From Fimbriimonas sp. (GTDB lineage: Bacteria > Armatimonadota > Fimbriimonadia > Fimbriimonadales > Fimbriimonadaceae), in contig JARXAE010000019.1 in NCBI GenBank assembly GCA_029866005.1, positions 1 through 63,104 on the forward strand: a stretch of 63,104 nt of DNA, given 5' to 3'. Every line of letters begins with the position of its first letter. Positions within the stretch are counted from its first letter, which is position 1. The notes below the pieces were generated by a model that saw only the letters and a program-made list of their open reading frames with translations, did not search any database and was not told the origin of the DNA. Shown here in pieces: positions 1-8,156 of the stretch. The translations under genes and the position numbers were made by a program.

Positions 1-1149
1 GTCTCGCTCTCGATCGGGGGGCGATTTGGCTCTGAACAAAAGACTCTTAAAGCCTTCGAACCTCAGCCCTTTGAGATCAAACAACTGAAACCAGGCACGA
101 GTTACGGCTACACCCTCACCTACACAGGCGGAGAAAAACGAGGTGAATTCAAGACACCAAAAACCAAGTCAGAGGACTTCAAGTTTGTTATCCAAGCCGA
201 CTCGCACCTTGATGAGAACTCCTCCGCAGACGTCTATGCTCGAACACTGAACCAAATGGTCGCCGACACGCCTGACTTCCTTATCGATCTTGGCGATACG
301 TTCATGACCGACAAGCACAAGGAGTTCCACGATGCACTGAAGCAGTACCGCGCCCAGCGCTACTTCTTTGGCATATTTGGCGCAACCGCCCCGGTGTACC
401 TTGCCCTTGGAAACCACGACGGCGAAGCCGCCTATGAGAGAAGGCAACCAGGCATGACGGCGTGGTCCATGGCTCAGCGCAAGCTCCACTACCCGCCCCC
501 ATCAATCTCAGACTATTACACCGGAAACACTGCAACTGGAAACTACTTCGACATCAAGTGGGGTGATGCCCAATGCTACATTCTTGACCCGTACAACTTC
601 ACGAAAAGCAAGCCTCGGCAAGACGCCAACAACTGGAGCTGGACATTCGGAAGCGCTCAATATCAATGGCTAAAGAAGTCGCTCGAGACCAGCAAAGCTA
701 AGTACAAGTTCATATTCATTCATCACCTCGTTGGCGGCCAAGGCAAGGATTCTCGAGGTGGAGCCGAGGCGTCCCATTTCTTCGAGTGGGGCGGCAAGAA
801 CTGGGATGGAACCGATGGTTTTGTTAGCAACCGCCCTGACTGGGAAGCCCCTCTCCACGACCTCTTCAACAAGACGGGTGTCCAAGTCGTCTTTCGTGGC
901 CACGATCACCTCTACGTTCGCCAAGAACGAGACGGAATCTTCTACCAACTCGTCCCCCAACCCAGCCAAAGACGCGGCGACAACACTCGCAGCGCTGAAG
1001 AGTACGGCTACAAGTCCGGAACAATCCTCGGAGCCTCGGGCTATATGCGAGTTTCAGTCTCAGCTGGCGAGGCCAAAGTAGAGTACGTCTACACCCAGGG
1101 CGGAACACCGCAAATCAAGGACAGTTACCTTGTCAAGCCTGTGAGGTAA
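1..1149 (+). CDS. Calcineurin-like metallophosphoesterase, 5' truncated by window edge
   Basis: The reading frame is open from base 1, so the true start lies outside the window. The visible N-terminal part (about 60 residues) looks like a beta-sandwich linker of the kind that precedes purple-acid-phosphatase-type domains. The metallophosphoesterase signature follows in order: D-S-H at nt 199-207, GDT, GNHDGE, HH and GHDH near the C-terminus, which together supply the usual di-metal ligands. It probably hydrolyses phosphomonoesters or diesters, and the beta-sandwich linker suggests an exported protein, although the signal peptide is not visible. The substrate cannot be deduced. A small lipoprotein gene follows 9 bp later and is probably cotranscribed. 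Confidence 0.88.
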   Translation, partial: VSLSIGGRFGSEQKTLKAFEPQPFEIKQLKPGTSYGYTLTYTGGEKRGEFKTPKTKSEDFKFVIQADSHLDENSSADVYARTLNQMVADTPDFLIDLGDTFMTDKHKEFHDALKQYRAQRYFFGIFGATAPVYLALGNHDGEAAYERRQPGMTAWSMAQRKLHYPPPSISDYYTGNTATGNYFDIKWGDAQCYILDPYNFTKSKPRQDANNWSWTFGSAQYQWLKKSLETSKAKYKFIFIHHLVGGQGKDSRGGAEASHFFEWGGKNWDGTDGFVSNRPDWEAPLHDLFNKTGVQVVFRGHDHLYVRQERDGIFYQLVPQPSQRRGDNTRSAEEYGYKSGTILGASGYMRVSVSAGEAKVEYVYTQGGTPQIKDSYLVKPVR

Positions 1150-1158
1150 CGTAGCGAA

Positions 1159-1473
1159 ATGAAAGCCATTCTCATGACCGGAATCCTCGCTCTATCCCTC
1201 GTCGGGTGCAAGCCGTCCGAACCAGACGCTAACTCCGCCCCGACCCCAGGGGCGAATACGCCTGCCCCTTCTGCTCAAGCGAGCGGAGGTACCGGAGTCG
1301 CACCGATGGCGTCCGGAGCCGCGGGTGGAATGACCCCGATGGCAGGCACCGACTCTGTACAAGGCGCCGGCGGCGGAAGCACCAGCATGGCCGCCAAAGG
1401 TTGGGCGAAGGACAAGGTCAATAACCTTCCGAGCAGCAGCGCCGGGCAAGCACCCGCCGAAGAAGGAAACTAG
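1159..1473 (+). CDS. Small Gly/Ala/Pro-rich lipoprotein
   Basis: This 104-residue protein begins with a classic lipoprotein signal peptide: a Lys near the start, a hydrophobic core and the lipobox LVGC, with Cys17 as the predicted lipidated residue. The rest is low-complexity, rich in Gly, Ala, Ser, Pro and Thr, and has no recognisable domain. It is likely a small envelope protein anchored to a membrane. It lies 9 bp after the phosphoesterase gene. Its TAG stop shares the palindrome CTAG (1470-1473) with the stop of the convergent HAD gene. The function is unknown. Confidence 0.7.
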   Translation: MKAILMTGILALSLVGCKPSEPDANSAPTPGANTPAPSAQASGGTGVAPMASGAAGGMTPMAGTDSVQGAGGGSTSMAAKGWAKDKVNNLPSSSAGQAPAEEGN

Positions 1474-2156
1474 TTCTGGGGGGCAAGGGCCTGAAAGTCC
1501 AGATCAAGCATCTCCGCGACTGATCCAAGAATCAGATCTGGGTTCGCATCCTCCAGAACTTCCTCTGTATCGGTTCCGCTCAATACTCCGATGACGAGGC
1601 CGCAACCCGCGTTGCGGCCCTCGCCCATGTCGCTCAGGGTATCGCCAATCTTCATCACCCGGCTAGCGTTAGGAATCCGAAACTCTGCCATCAGCGCCTG
1701 AATCATGTCTGGTTGAGGTCGTCCCTGCTTGACCTCGTCTGAAGTAATCGAGCCGTCCAAAACCGTCTCGTCCCAGCCAAGCCGACCAAGAATGATGTCG
1801 GTGATCTCACGGTCAAAGCCCGTGTCCAAAGCGACCCTCACTCCGTTGTCGCGTAAAAACTTAAAGACTTCCGTGGCGCCCGGAATCGGCTCAACGCGCT
1901 CATCCTCACGGTAAAAGCGAACCATCTCCACCCGAAATGCCTCGAATATCTCCATGACCTCGTCTGACTCCGGATCCTTGTCAAGCACAATTCCGATCGC
2001 CACTGGCTTGGCCAAACCCATCACCGCATCGAGTCGCTCCATCTCGACCTCATGCCCAAACTTTGCCAGTGCGTTCTGAAAGGCGAGTCCAACAAAACGT
2101 TCATCCCGAACCGTGGTCCCGGCTACATCGAAGACGGCAAGATCAAATGGAAGCAT
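1470..2156 (-). CDS. Phosphonatase-like HAD hydrolase (PhnX-like, TIGR03351 type)
   Basis: This 228-residue HAD-superfamily hydrolase has the nucleophile motif D10-V-A12-G-T-T, where Ala replaces the second Asp as in phosphonoacetaldehyde hydrolase. A cap-region MGLAK motif has Lys50 where phosphonatases place the Schiff-base lysine. The GDT and D-M-x-E-G-R-N-A-G motifs that complete the HAD site are present. From family knowledge, this clade is regularly found beside the FAD oxidoreductase family that lies divergently 36 bp away, and a role in breaking a C-P bond of an aminophosphonate-derived aldehyde has been proposed. I infer the same here. An ordinary phosphoglycolate-type phosphatase is less likely because of D-x-A and Lys50. 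Confidence 0.8.
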   Translation of the reverse strand: MLPFDLAVFDVAGTTVRDERFVGLAFQNALAKFGHEVEMERLDAVMGLAKPVAIGIVLDKDPESDEVMEIFEAFRVEMVRFYREDERVEPIPGATEVFKFLRDNGVRVALDTGFDREITDIILGRLGWDETVLDGSITSDEVKQGRPQPDMIQALMAEFRIPNASRVMKIGDTLSDMGEGRNAGCGLVIGVLSGTDTEEVLEDANPDLILGSVAEMLDLDFQALAPQN

Positions 2157-2162
2157 TGCAAT

Positions 2163-2168
2163 AATTTA
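2163..2168 (-). promoter_or_regulatory. -10-like hexamer TAAATT for the HAD gene
   Basis: On the minus strand TAAATT ends 6 nt before the ATG at 2156. It is one of a recurring set of TANNNT boxes at 5-9 nt from start codons, which would give a leaderless or nearly leaderless mRNA. Confidence 0.45.
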
Positions 2169-2180
2169 ACAGACAAGGGT

Positions 2181-2186
2181 TAAGAT
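2181..2186 (+). promoter_or_regulatory. -10-like hexamer TAAGAT for the FAD oxidoreductase
   Basis: TAAGAT ends 6 nt before the ATG at 2193, and a TTGCAA at 2156-2161 could be the -35 with a 19-bp spacer. It lies back to back with the HAD promoter, making a compact 36-bp divergent control region. Confidence 0.45.
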
Positions 2187-2192
2187 TTGGCT

Positions 2193-3311
2193 ATGAAACG
2201 GTTTGATGTGGCGATTATTGGTGCTGGTGCGCTCGGACTCGCCCACGCCTATGCTGCGGCCAAGAGAGGGCTCAAAGTCGGAGTCTTCGAACGGTCCCCA
2301 AAAGCAGAAGGCGCCTCCGTCCGAAACTTCGGGATGATCTGGACGGTGGGGCAGTGGGGAACCCCTCTCGCCGACGTCGCCCAAGACAGTAACCGAATCT
2401 GGCGCGAGGTCCTCGCCAACTCCGGCATCTGGCACGACCCCTGTGGCTGCCTCACCCTCACCTACCATGAAGACGAGCTCCAAGTCGCTCGGGAGTTTGT
2501 CGAGATGGCAAACGACCCCACAATCCGCCTAATCCAACCCGAAGAAATCGCCCAACGTTCCCCCTCCGTCCGACAAGAGGGTCTTCTTGGCGGAGTCTTC
2601 AGCGAACGCGAAGTCCATGTCGACCCGCGCTCAACCATCGCCGAACTCCCTGCCTATCTAAGTACAAAATTCGGAGTCGAATTTCACTGGAGCCACTGCG
2701 TCACCAAAGTCGAAACCGGTTCGATCCAAATTGGTACTCAAACATGGGCAGCAGACCGGATCATCGTCTGCACCGGCTCCGACTACGAGACCCTTTTCCC
2801 CGAGCACTTTGCCGACAGTAGCCTGAATCGGTGCAAGCTCCAAATGCTCCGCGCCATGCCCAAGGGTGACTGGCGAATCGGCACCATGCTCTGCGCCGGT
2901 CTCACCCTGCTTCACTACAAAAACTTCGCCTCCTGCCCGACCCTGGTGAGTGTGAAGCAAAGATACGAAGAGACCCACCCTGAGCACACCAAGTGGGGCG
3001 TCCACCTGCTCGTCTCCCAACACGGAACCGGCGAACTGGTTCTTGGAGACAGCCATGAATACGGCCCCGCCATCTCCCCGTTCAATCTTGAATCTGTTGA
3101 TCAACTGATCCTTGACTACCTCAACACCTTCCTGCCGGTGCCCGAAATCGAAATCACGCTGCGCTGGCACGGCGTTTACTCGACCTACGACAAGCAGGTC
3201 TATGAAGCCGAAGTCCAACCGAATGTCCACATTGTCACCGGCGTTGGCGGCGCCGGAATGACCATGAGCATGGGCTTGGGCGAACGAACCGTAAGCAGAA
3301 TCTTGGCTTAG
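2193..3311 (+). CDS. FAD-dependent oxidoreductase, DAO family (TIGR03364-like), probable aminophosphonate oxidase
   Basis: This 372-residue flavoprotein opens with a dinucleotide-binding motif (V-A-I-I-G-A-G-A-L-G) followed by an acidic residue ending beta2 (F-E-R). The C-terminal G-V-G-G-A-G-M-T motif is the usual second FAD contact of the D-amino-acid oxidase / glycine oxidase fold. From family knowledge, this clade is syntenic with phosphonatase-like HAD enzymes, as here. It is thought to oxidatively deaminate an aminophosphonate to the aldehyde that the HAD enzyme then cleaves. A TTG at 2187 is in frame, but ATG 2193 matches the family start and sits 6 nt after a -10 box. No phosphonate transporter is visible in the window. 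Confidence 0.82.
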   Translation: MKRFDVAIIGAGALGLAHAYAAAKRGLKVGVFERSPKAEGASVRNFGMIWTVGQWGTPLADVAQDSNRIWREVLANSGIWHDPCGCLTLTYHEDELQVAREFVEMANDPTIRLIQPEEIAQRSPSVRQEGLLGGVFSEREVHVDPRSTIAELPAYLSTKFGVEFHWSHCVTKVETGSIQIGTQTWAADRIIVCTGSDYETLFPEHFADSSLNRCKLQMLRAMPKGDWRIGTMLCAGLTLLHYKNFASCPTLVSVKQRYEETHPEHTKWGVHLLVSQHGTGELVLGDSHEYGPAISPFNLESVDQLILDYLNTFLPVPEIEITLRWHGVYSTYDKQVYEAEVQPNVHIVTGVGGAGMTMSMGLGERTVSRILA

Positions 3312-3343
3312 CCTAAGATTCTTAATTCCTCAGGTTCAAAAGG

Positions 3344-3372
3344 TTGCCGACGATTCGACGAGGTCGTACAAT
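3344..3372 (+). promoter_or_regulatory. Promoter TTGCCG-17-TACAAT for the PLP enzyme
   Basis: TTGCCG (3344-3349), a 17-bp spacer and TACAAT (3367-3372) form the best two-box promoter in the window. The -10 ends 6 nt before ATG 3379, so transcription would begin at or very near the start codon. Confidence 0.55.
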
Positions 3373-3378
3373 ACCTTC

Positions 3379-4542
3379 ATGCATTTCGCAACCAAAGCTC
3401 TGCGAGTCGGTCAAGATCCAGATCCCAAATACAAAGCCGTAGTCCCGCCGATTTATCAGTCGTCCACCTTCGCCTGGGACGATCTCGACAACATCCCCAA
3501 AATCGATTACTCGCGATGTCAGAACCCGAACCGCGAAATGCTCGAACAGGTGATTGCCGCCCTTGAAAACGGCGAGTTCTGTACCTTGTTCAGCTCAGGG
3601 ATGGCGGCGGTGGCCGCATGTTTCGCCCTGCTCAAGCAGGGCGATCATCTTTTAGTCGCCAACGACATCTACGGTGGCACCTTCCGCCTCGCCGAGAAGT
3701 ACCTTCCCAAGCAGGGAATCAGCTATTCCAGCTTTGATGCCCAGGATCCAGCGTCCATTGAGAAGGTCTTGCAACCCAACACAAAGATGCTCATTTTCGA
3801 GGGTCCAACTAACCCAACGATGCGCGTCCCAGATATTCAAAAGGTCACTAAAGCTGCTAAGGAAGCCGGACTTACTGTGGTCTTCGACAATACGTTCGCT
3901 TCCCCCGCCCTCCAAAACCCGCTCGATCTAGGAGTGGATATCGTCCTTCATAGCACCACAAAGTACATTTCTGGCCACAGCGACGTCGTTGGTGGAGCAA
4001 CCATCACCAACGATGAAAGACTCGCTTTCGAGATTTATGAGTGGAACAAGGCCTTCGGCTGTAACCCCTCTCCCTTTGACAACTGGCTCTCCCTCCGAGG
4101 CGCACGAACCCTGAGCGTCAGAATGGAGCGGCACTGCAAAAATGCCCAGATCATCGCCGAAGCCCTCGAAGCCAACCCCAAGGTCACCAAAGTCCACTAC
4201 CCCGGCCTAACCAGCCATCCTGACCATGAGACTGCCAAGAAGCAGATGTCTGACTTCGGTGGAATGGTCTCCATCGAATTCGGATCGGTTGAGGAAGCCC
4301 GCTGGGTCGCTGAGCACGTCAAGGTCTTCCTCCTCGCCGAATCTCTCGGTGGAGTAGAAAGTCTGATTGCCTACCCGCCACTGATGTCCCATGCAACCAT
4401 GACTGAAGAGCAGCGCCTTGAACGAGGCATCCCTCCAACTATGCTTCGCCTCAGTATCGGAATTGAGGATGTCCGAGACTTGCTCGAAGATATTCAGCAA
4501 GCAATCCTATCTTTCCCAACAAAAGTCTCGGTTAACGCCTGA
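3379..4542 (+). CDS. Trans-sulfuration PLP enzyme (cystathionine gamma-synthase / gamma-lyase family)
   Basis: This 387-residue protein has the full length and pattern of Cys/Met-metabolism PLP enzymes. It has an N-terminal A-L-R-V-G-Q motif and P-P-I-Y-Q-S-S-T, a Tyr-Ser-Arg motif (YSR) that contacts the PLP phosphate of the neighbouring subunit, and S-S-G-M-A-A. PLP-binding Asp lies in the F-D-N-T-F-A-S-P motif, and the Schiff-base Lys195 in S-T-T-K-Y-I-S-G-H. Members make or cleave cystathionine or split homocysteine or methionine. Motifs alone do not separate synthase, beta-lyase and gamma-lyase activities. It is monocistronic by context and preceded by a good promoter. Confidence 0.9.
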   Translation: MHFATKALRVGQDPDPKYKAVVPPIYQSSTFAWDDLDNIPKIDYSRCQNPNREMLEQVIAALENGEFCTLFSSGMAAVAACFALLKQGDHLLVANDIYGGTFRLAEKYLPKQGISYSSFDAQDPASIEKVLQPNTKMLIFEGPTNPTMRVPDIQKVTKAAKEAGLTVVFDNTFASPALQNPLDLGVDIVLHSTTKYISGHSDVVGGATITNDERLAFEIYEWNKAFGCNPSPFDNWLSLRGARTLSVRMERHCKNAQIIAEALEANPKVTKVHYPGLTSHPDHETAKKQMSDFGGMVSIEFGSVEEARWVAEHVKVFLLAESLGGVESLIAYPPLMSHATMTEEQRLERGIPPTMLRLSIGIEDVRDLLEDIQQAILSFPTKVSVNA

Positions 4543-4559
4543 TCCTTATCACAGATATA

Positions 4560-4597
4560 CATATGGGGTTGTTGTCTTCCGATAACAACTCCATATG
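4560..4597 (+). promoter_or_regulatory. 17-bp hairpin that contains the start codon of the GGDEF gene
   Basis: Bases 4560-4576 pair with 4581-4597 around the loop TTCC. All 17 positions pair in RNA, two of them as G-U. The ATG at 4595-4597 is the end of the 3' arm, and no T-run follows, so a simple terminator for the upstream gene is less likely. The structure could gate translation of the diguanylate cyclase, or the DNA palindrome could bind a regulator. Confidence 0.6.
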
Positions 4598-5983
4598 TCA
4601 AAGTTAGAGCCCGAGAATGATTCGAGGGAGAGTCTAGCGGGGGGTTCTACGATTGCCCGTTTTATGAATTGCTTCCCGCGAGCAAAATTCTTGTTGAGCG
4701 CTGACGGGGAGATACTGCACTCAAACGATGCCTGCAATCGTTTGTTTGGTACACAAGCTTCCGAGATGCGGGCCACAGAATGGATCAATTGTTTCCCATC
4801 CGTCGACCAGAGGCGGATTCACCGCGCGCTGAAATCTGTTGCGGAGACTCAGCAATCAGTTCAGATTGAAACGGTATTGCAGCGTGAAGATGCTTCTCAG
4901 CGCCTCGTGACTCTTCACCTGATGACGTTCGTTGACGAAGCAGGTGAACCATGCTACGTGTGCCATGCAGAAGACACAACGATCGTGCGCCAACTCTCAG
5001 AAGCAGCTGAAGAGAATGAGCGTCGGCTTGCGATCATGCTTGAAGTCATGAGTGAGGGTGTTGTGCTCCAGGATGCTTATGGTCAGATCATGATGTCGAA
5101 CCCCGCAGCCGAAGAAATCCTCGGTCTGAACAATGACCAACTGGCCGGTCGATCCTCCGTCGATCCCTGCTGGCGAGCAGTTCATGAAGACGGATCCTCC
5201 TATCCTGGGGAGGATCATCCGGCGATGCGCTCCCTCTCCACGGGGAAAAGTCTCCACAAGCAAACAATGGGAATCCACAAGCCAGACGGCACTCTGACTT
5301 GGATTTCCATTAATTCAGTCCCTCTGTTCAACGGAAAAGAAGAAAAACCCTATTCAGTTGTCGCAAGCTTTTCGGACATCACGGAACTCAAAAACGCAAC
5401 TAATGAGACCCAAAAGCAGCTTGATTCATTGCACATGGTGCAAATCGAGTTGGAGATGCGCCAACGTGAACTGGAAGTCATGAACGCTCAATTGCGTGGA
5501 ATGGCAGATACGGATGTCCTTACTGGTCTCAAAAACCGCCGCTGTCTGTTTGAGCGCCTCCGCGCCGAAGTCTCGCTCGTCGAGAGAAACGGAAGCGAGT
5601 TTAGCTTTGTTCTGATTGATGTCGACTTCTTCAAATCGATCAACGACACCTTCGGGCACATGGCCGGCGACGAAGTATTGAAGCGCGTTTCTCAAGCTCT
5701 AACAGACTTCGCCCGAGTTTCCGACTTTGTCGCACGATATGGTGGCGAAGAGTTTGCAGTCATCATGCCTCACACAAACCGTATCAAGGCCCAAGCTGCA
5801 ACCGAGAGGATGCTTGAGGAGATCAGCCGAGTCCACTGGAAGGGTAAGCAAGTTACGGCTTCCGCCGGGGTTTCCACTTACGCTGGATTAGGTTCATCAA
5901 TCGACTCGTTGATTGAAGACGCAGACTCTGCACTTTACGCAGCAAAGGCTGCGGGAAGAAACCAGGTGATCACCGCCGCCTAG
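4595..5983 (+). CDS. Diguanylate cyclase with two PAS domains (PAS-PAS-GGDEF)
   Basis: This 462-residue soluble sensor has PAS 1 at about 24-130, PAS 2 with a PAC-like tail at about 146-265, a short coiled coil at about 268-300 and a GGDEF domain at about 302-460. The active-site signature is GGEEF at 383-387. The inhibitory I-site R-x-x-D is present as RVSD at 374-377, exactly five residues before it. It should therefore make c-di-GMP and be product-inhibited. There is no membrane segment, so the signal is probably cytosolic or redox/ligand based. The start codon is buried in a strong hairpin and has no Shine-Dalgarno. An internal ATG just before PAS 1 (codon 24) is the alternative start. 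Confidence 0.92.
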   Translation: MSKLEPENDSRESLAGGSTIARFMNCFPRAKFLLSADGEILHSNDACNRLFGTQASEMRATEWINCFPSVDQRRIHRALKSVAETQQSVQIETVLQREDASQRLVTLHLMTFVDEAGEPCYVCHAEDTTIVRQLSEAAEENERRLAIMLEVMSEGVVLQDAYGQIMMSNPAAEEILGLNNDQLAGRSSVDPCWRAVHEDGSSYPGEDHPAMRSLSTGKSLHKQTMGIHKPDGTLTWISINSVPLFNGKEEKPYSVVASFSDITELKNATNETQKQLDSLHMVQIELEMRQRELEVMNAQLRGMADTDVLTGLKNRRCLFERLRAEVSLVERNGSEFSFVLIDVDFFKSINDTFGHMAGDEVLKRVSQALTDFARVSDFVARYGGEEFAVIMPHTNRIKAQAATERMLEEISRVHWKGKQVTASAGVSTYAGLGSSIDSLIEDADSALYAAKAAGRNQVITAA

Positions 5984-6480
5984 GCGGCCCAAAGCTGGCG
6001 GCTGATCTTGCCGAGCCCGAATTGGTATGCCTCAAAGTTTTCGCTGAGTTCGCGGAACATGGGAGCCTCAACTTCGTGCGGCGGAAGGTCAAAAAGGGAA
6101 ACGATTTCATAGCTCGCTCTACCTTGCTCTAAAGGAGCAATGAGGCGATCTGGTCCTACTCGAATCATCTGATGCCCCGTTGGAAACATCCCGCTCCAGA
6201 ACAACAAATGATCTCCAATGTGCCGGTGGACTTCACGCTCCCGAGCAAACGAATCAGCCCGCACAGAAACATCTCCTTCCTCAAGCATCTCGGAGAGCTG
6301 GAGGACAGGCTGCCCGAAGCGGTCCCTCGGCGCAATTTTCTCCTCGCTTGCCATAAATTTGACAAGTAACTCGGTGACGTAGTTTTTCACCTGCTCCTGC
6401 CCGTTCAGCCCAAAGTCATGGTTGAAAACGCGCTCAACCGCGCTACGAAAGAACTCCTTGACGGGATCGTGAGTCTCCAT
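5980..6480 (-). CDS. Uncharacterised 166-residue protein
   Basis: I do not recognise this family. The protein is soluble, has mixed charge and is rich in Glu, Phe and Arg, with no signal peptide, Cys cluster or obvious catalytic motif. The start is well supported: on the minus strand a purine-rich GGAGAAGGAAGAGG tract precedes the ATG at 6480, making it one of the clearly leadered genes here. Its TAG stop shares CTAG (5980-5983) with the stop of the convergent diguanylate cyclase. Its length and codon pattern support a real gene. Confidence 0.65.
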   Translation of the reverse strand: METHDPVKEFFRSAVERVFNHDFGLNGQEQVKNYVTELLVKFMASEEKIAPRDRFGQPVLQLSEMLEEGDVSVRADSFAREREVHRHIGDHLLFWSGMFPTGHQMIRVGPDRLIAPLEQGRASYEIVSLFDLPPHEVEAPMFRELSENFEAYQFGLGKISRQLWAA

Positions 6481-6645
6481 TGCCTCTTCCTTCTCCTAAT
6501 ACTCTCCTTCCAGATTTGGACGTTTATCTGCTAGAAAATGTTTTTATCCGTCGGTACAATCTCTACCGAACCTCCGCTCCAAAACTGTTAACCGCTCACA
6601 GTTCACCGATTGCCTTGTTTCCGGGCTATGATGATAGTAGGTCAA

Positions 6646-7644
6646 ATGAACTGTCCGCGTTGCCGAGGAACTGTGCCCCAAGGTGCTTTATTCTGCCCGA
6701 ATTGTGGCAACGACCTTCGTGCCTACCAAGGCGTACCACAACCACAACCTTCTCAGCCCAACGTTCCTTACCAGGCTCCCGCTCCTCAGCCCGTAGACAT
6801 CAAGGAGCAGATGAGACAGGCTCGCCAAGCCGCCCCCGTGGGTTACTACCAAGGCGCAAACGGTCCTGTTCAGCAACGAAAATCCCCTCTTGGTTGGATC
6901 CTTGGGATTGCCTGCCTCGCAGCCCTCGCAATCCTGGGCTTCTTTGTCATAAATCTTCTTCAAAAGACTGGTCAGGAGTCCCCAGGCAACTTTCTTGCGA
7001 AACAGGGTCAGGCTCCACCACCCGTTCTTCAGAAGACTGGCGAGCCACCGCCCCCCGTTCTCGCCGACCACGTACAAGCGGCCAAGAAAATGCCCGCCGA
7101 CATCCTTCGGTGGCTGGAGCACCTTGAGCGTGTCGAAAGGAAGCGGGGAACCCTCGCTCAACAGGGACTGGCAAGTTTCATGGTCATGGCTCAGTCCGCC
7201 CAGTTTGGGACTGATATCAAGGGTCTTGAAGGTCTTGCCTCCGGCGACCCCGAAGCCAACATGCCCGAGACTTCTGCGGACAAGCTCGGAAAATCCAGTG
7301 CTGATACCAAAGCCGAGTGGGGCCGCCTCAGGGTTGAGTTTGATAGTCTACGTCCACCCCAAGAGTGCCAAACCATCGCCGACTCATACACTCATGCCTT
7401 GGAGGAAACGGGCTCAATGATTACGGATGTCATGGACGCTCTTACTGCCTCAAAGGAGGATCCACAGAAGGCGCTTCAAAGTCTGTACGGAATGAAGAAT
7501 CAATCGACCGCGATCGACCAATACGGCAACGAGGCCGACAGGAAGGTCGGCGACATCTGCGACAAATACGACACTCGAAAGTGGTTCTCAATCAGCAGCG
7601 ACTTTGGAAACAGTAGCATCCTTGGCTCCCTTGGCGCACGATGA
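6646..7644 (+). CDS. Zinc-ribbon single-pass membrane protein
   Basis: This 332-residue protein starts with a zinc ribbon (C-P-R-C at the N-terminus and C-P-N-C about 16 residues later). A Pro/Gln-rich linker (about 25-75), a single transmembrane helix (about 84-108) and a mostly helical C-terminal region (about 150-332) follow. The zinc-ribbon half should be cytoplasmic and the C-terminal half outside. An upstream in-frame ATG at 6610 exists, but ATG 6646 begins the ribbon directly and has AGTAGGT just before it. It overlaps the next gene by ATGA, so it is coupled to a SprT-like peptidase. The specific function is unknown. Confidence 0.72.
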   Translation: MNCPRCRGTVPQGALFCPNCGNDLRAYQGVPQPQPSQPNVPYQAPAPQPVDIKEQMRQARQAAPVGYYQGANGPVQQRKSPLGWILGIACLAALAILGFFVINLLQKTGQESPGNFLAKQGQAPPPVLQKTGEPPPPVLADHVQAAKKMPADILRWLEHLERVERKRGTLAQQGLASFMVMAQSAQFGTDIKGLEGLASGDPEANMPETSADKLGKSSADTKAEWGRLRVEFDSLRPPQECQTIADSYTHALEETGSMITDVMDALTASKEDPQKALQSLYGMKNQSTAIDQYGNEADRKVGDICDKYDTRKWFSISSDFGNSSILGSLGAR

Positions 7645-8123
7645 ACTCGCCTTCGTCAGACATCAAAGCCTTTGCGGAGCAACTACTGCTCGAAACCTGC
7701 AAGTCCCATCCCATGGGTTACATCCCAACTCTTGAATGGAGGCGAATGCCCGTCACCGCAGGACTCGCCATCTACAGTAAGAGGACCATTGCCCTCAGCC
7801 ATATTCTCATGACCGAGCCAGATCGGGTCCGAATTACCCTGCTCCATGAGTACGCCCACCTCCTTGCCTTCCACCGAGCTGGCCGCAAAGGTGCGGGGCA
7901 CGGCCCCGCGTGGCGCCAAGCGATGCAAGACCTCGACCTTGACCCCAAGGTACGCCACAACTACGAAGTCAAGCGCAACAAGTTAAGACAAGAAGTGGTC
8001 TATCACTGCAAGAAGTGTGGGACAGAAATTGTTAGACGGCGGCGATTATCAATTCGTCGTCGGTACTATCACTCCGAATGCGGTGGGCAAATTGCATTCC
8101 AAGTAATCCGATCTGTGACATAA
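7641..8123 (+). CDS. SprT-like zinc metalloprotease domain protein
   Basis: This 160-residue protein has the zinc-binding motif H-E-Y-A-H followed by a downstream His in G-H-G-P-A-W, the arrangement of the SprT/Spartan-like family. The C-terminus carries a zinc ribbon (C-K-K-C and later a Cys in S-E-C-G). Eukaryotic relatives degrade DNA-protein crosslinks; bacterial members are mostly uncharacterised. The ATG overlaps the stop of the zinc-ribbon membrane protein (ATGA), so the two are probably translated together, which may mean a shared zinc- or stress-related role. Confidence 0.8.
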   Translation: MNSPSSDIKAFAEQLLLETCKSHPMGYIPTLEWRRMPVTAGLAIYSKRTIALSHILMTEPDRVRITLLHEYAHLLAFHRAGRKGAGHGPAWRQAMQDLDLDPKVRHNYEVKRNKLRQEVVYHCKKCGTEIVRRRRLSIRRRYYHSECGGQIAFQVIRSVT

Positions 8124-8156
8124 CGCCACCAGGGGGCGTAGAGTTGTTCAGACTTC

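Noticed and set aside
4551-4562. GATATACATATG before the GGDEF hairpin as a second LacI operator
   Set aside because: It shares only GATATACAT with the 13752 site and lacks its symmetry; it is explained better by the hairpin arm.
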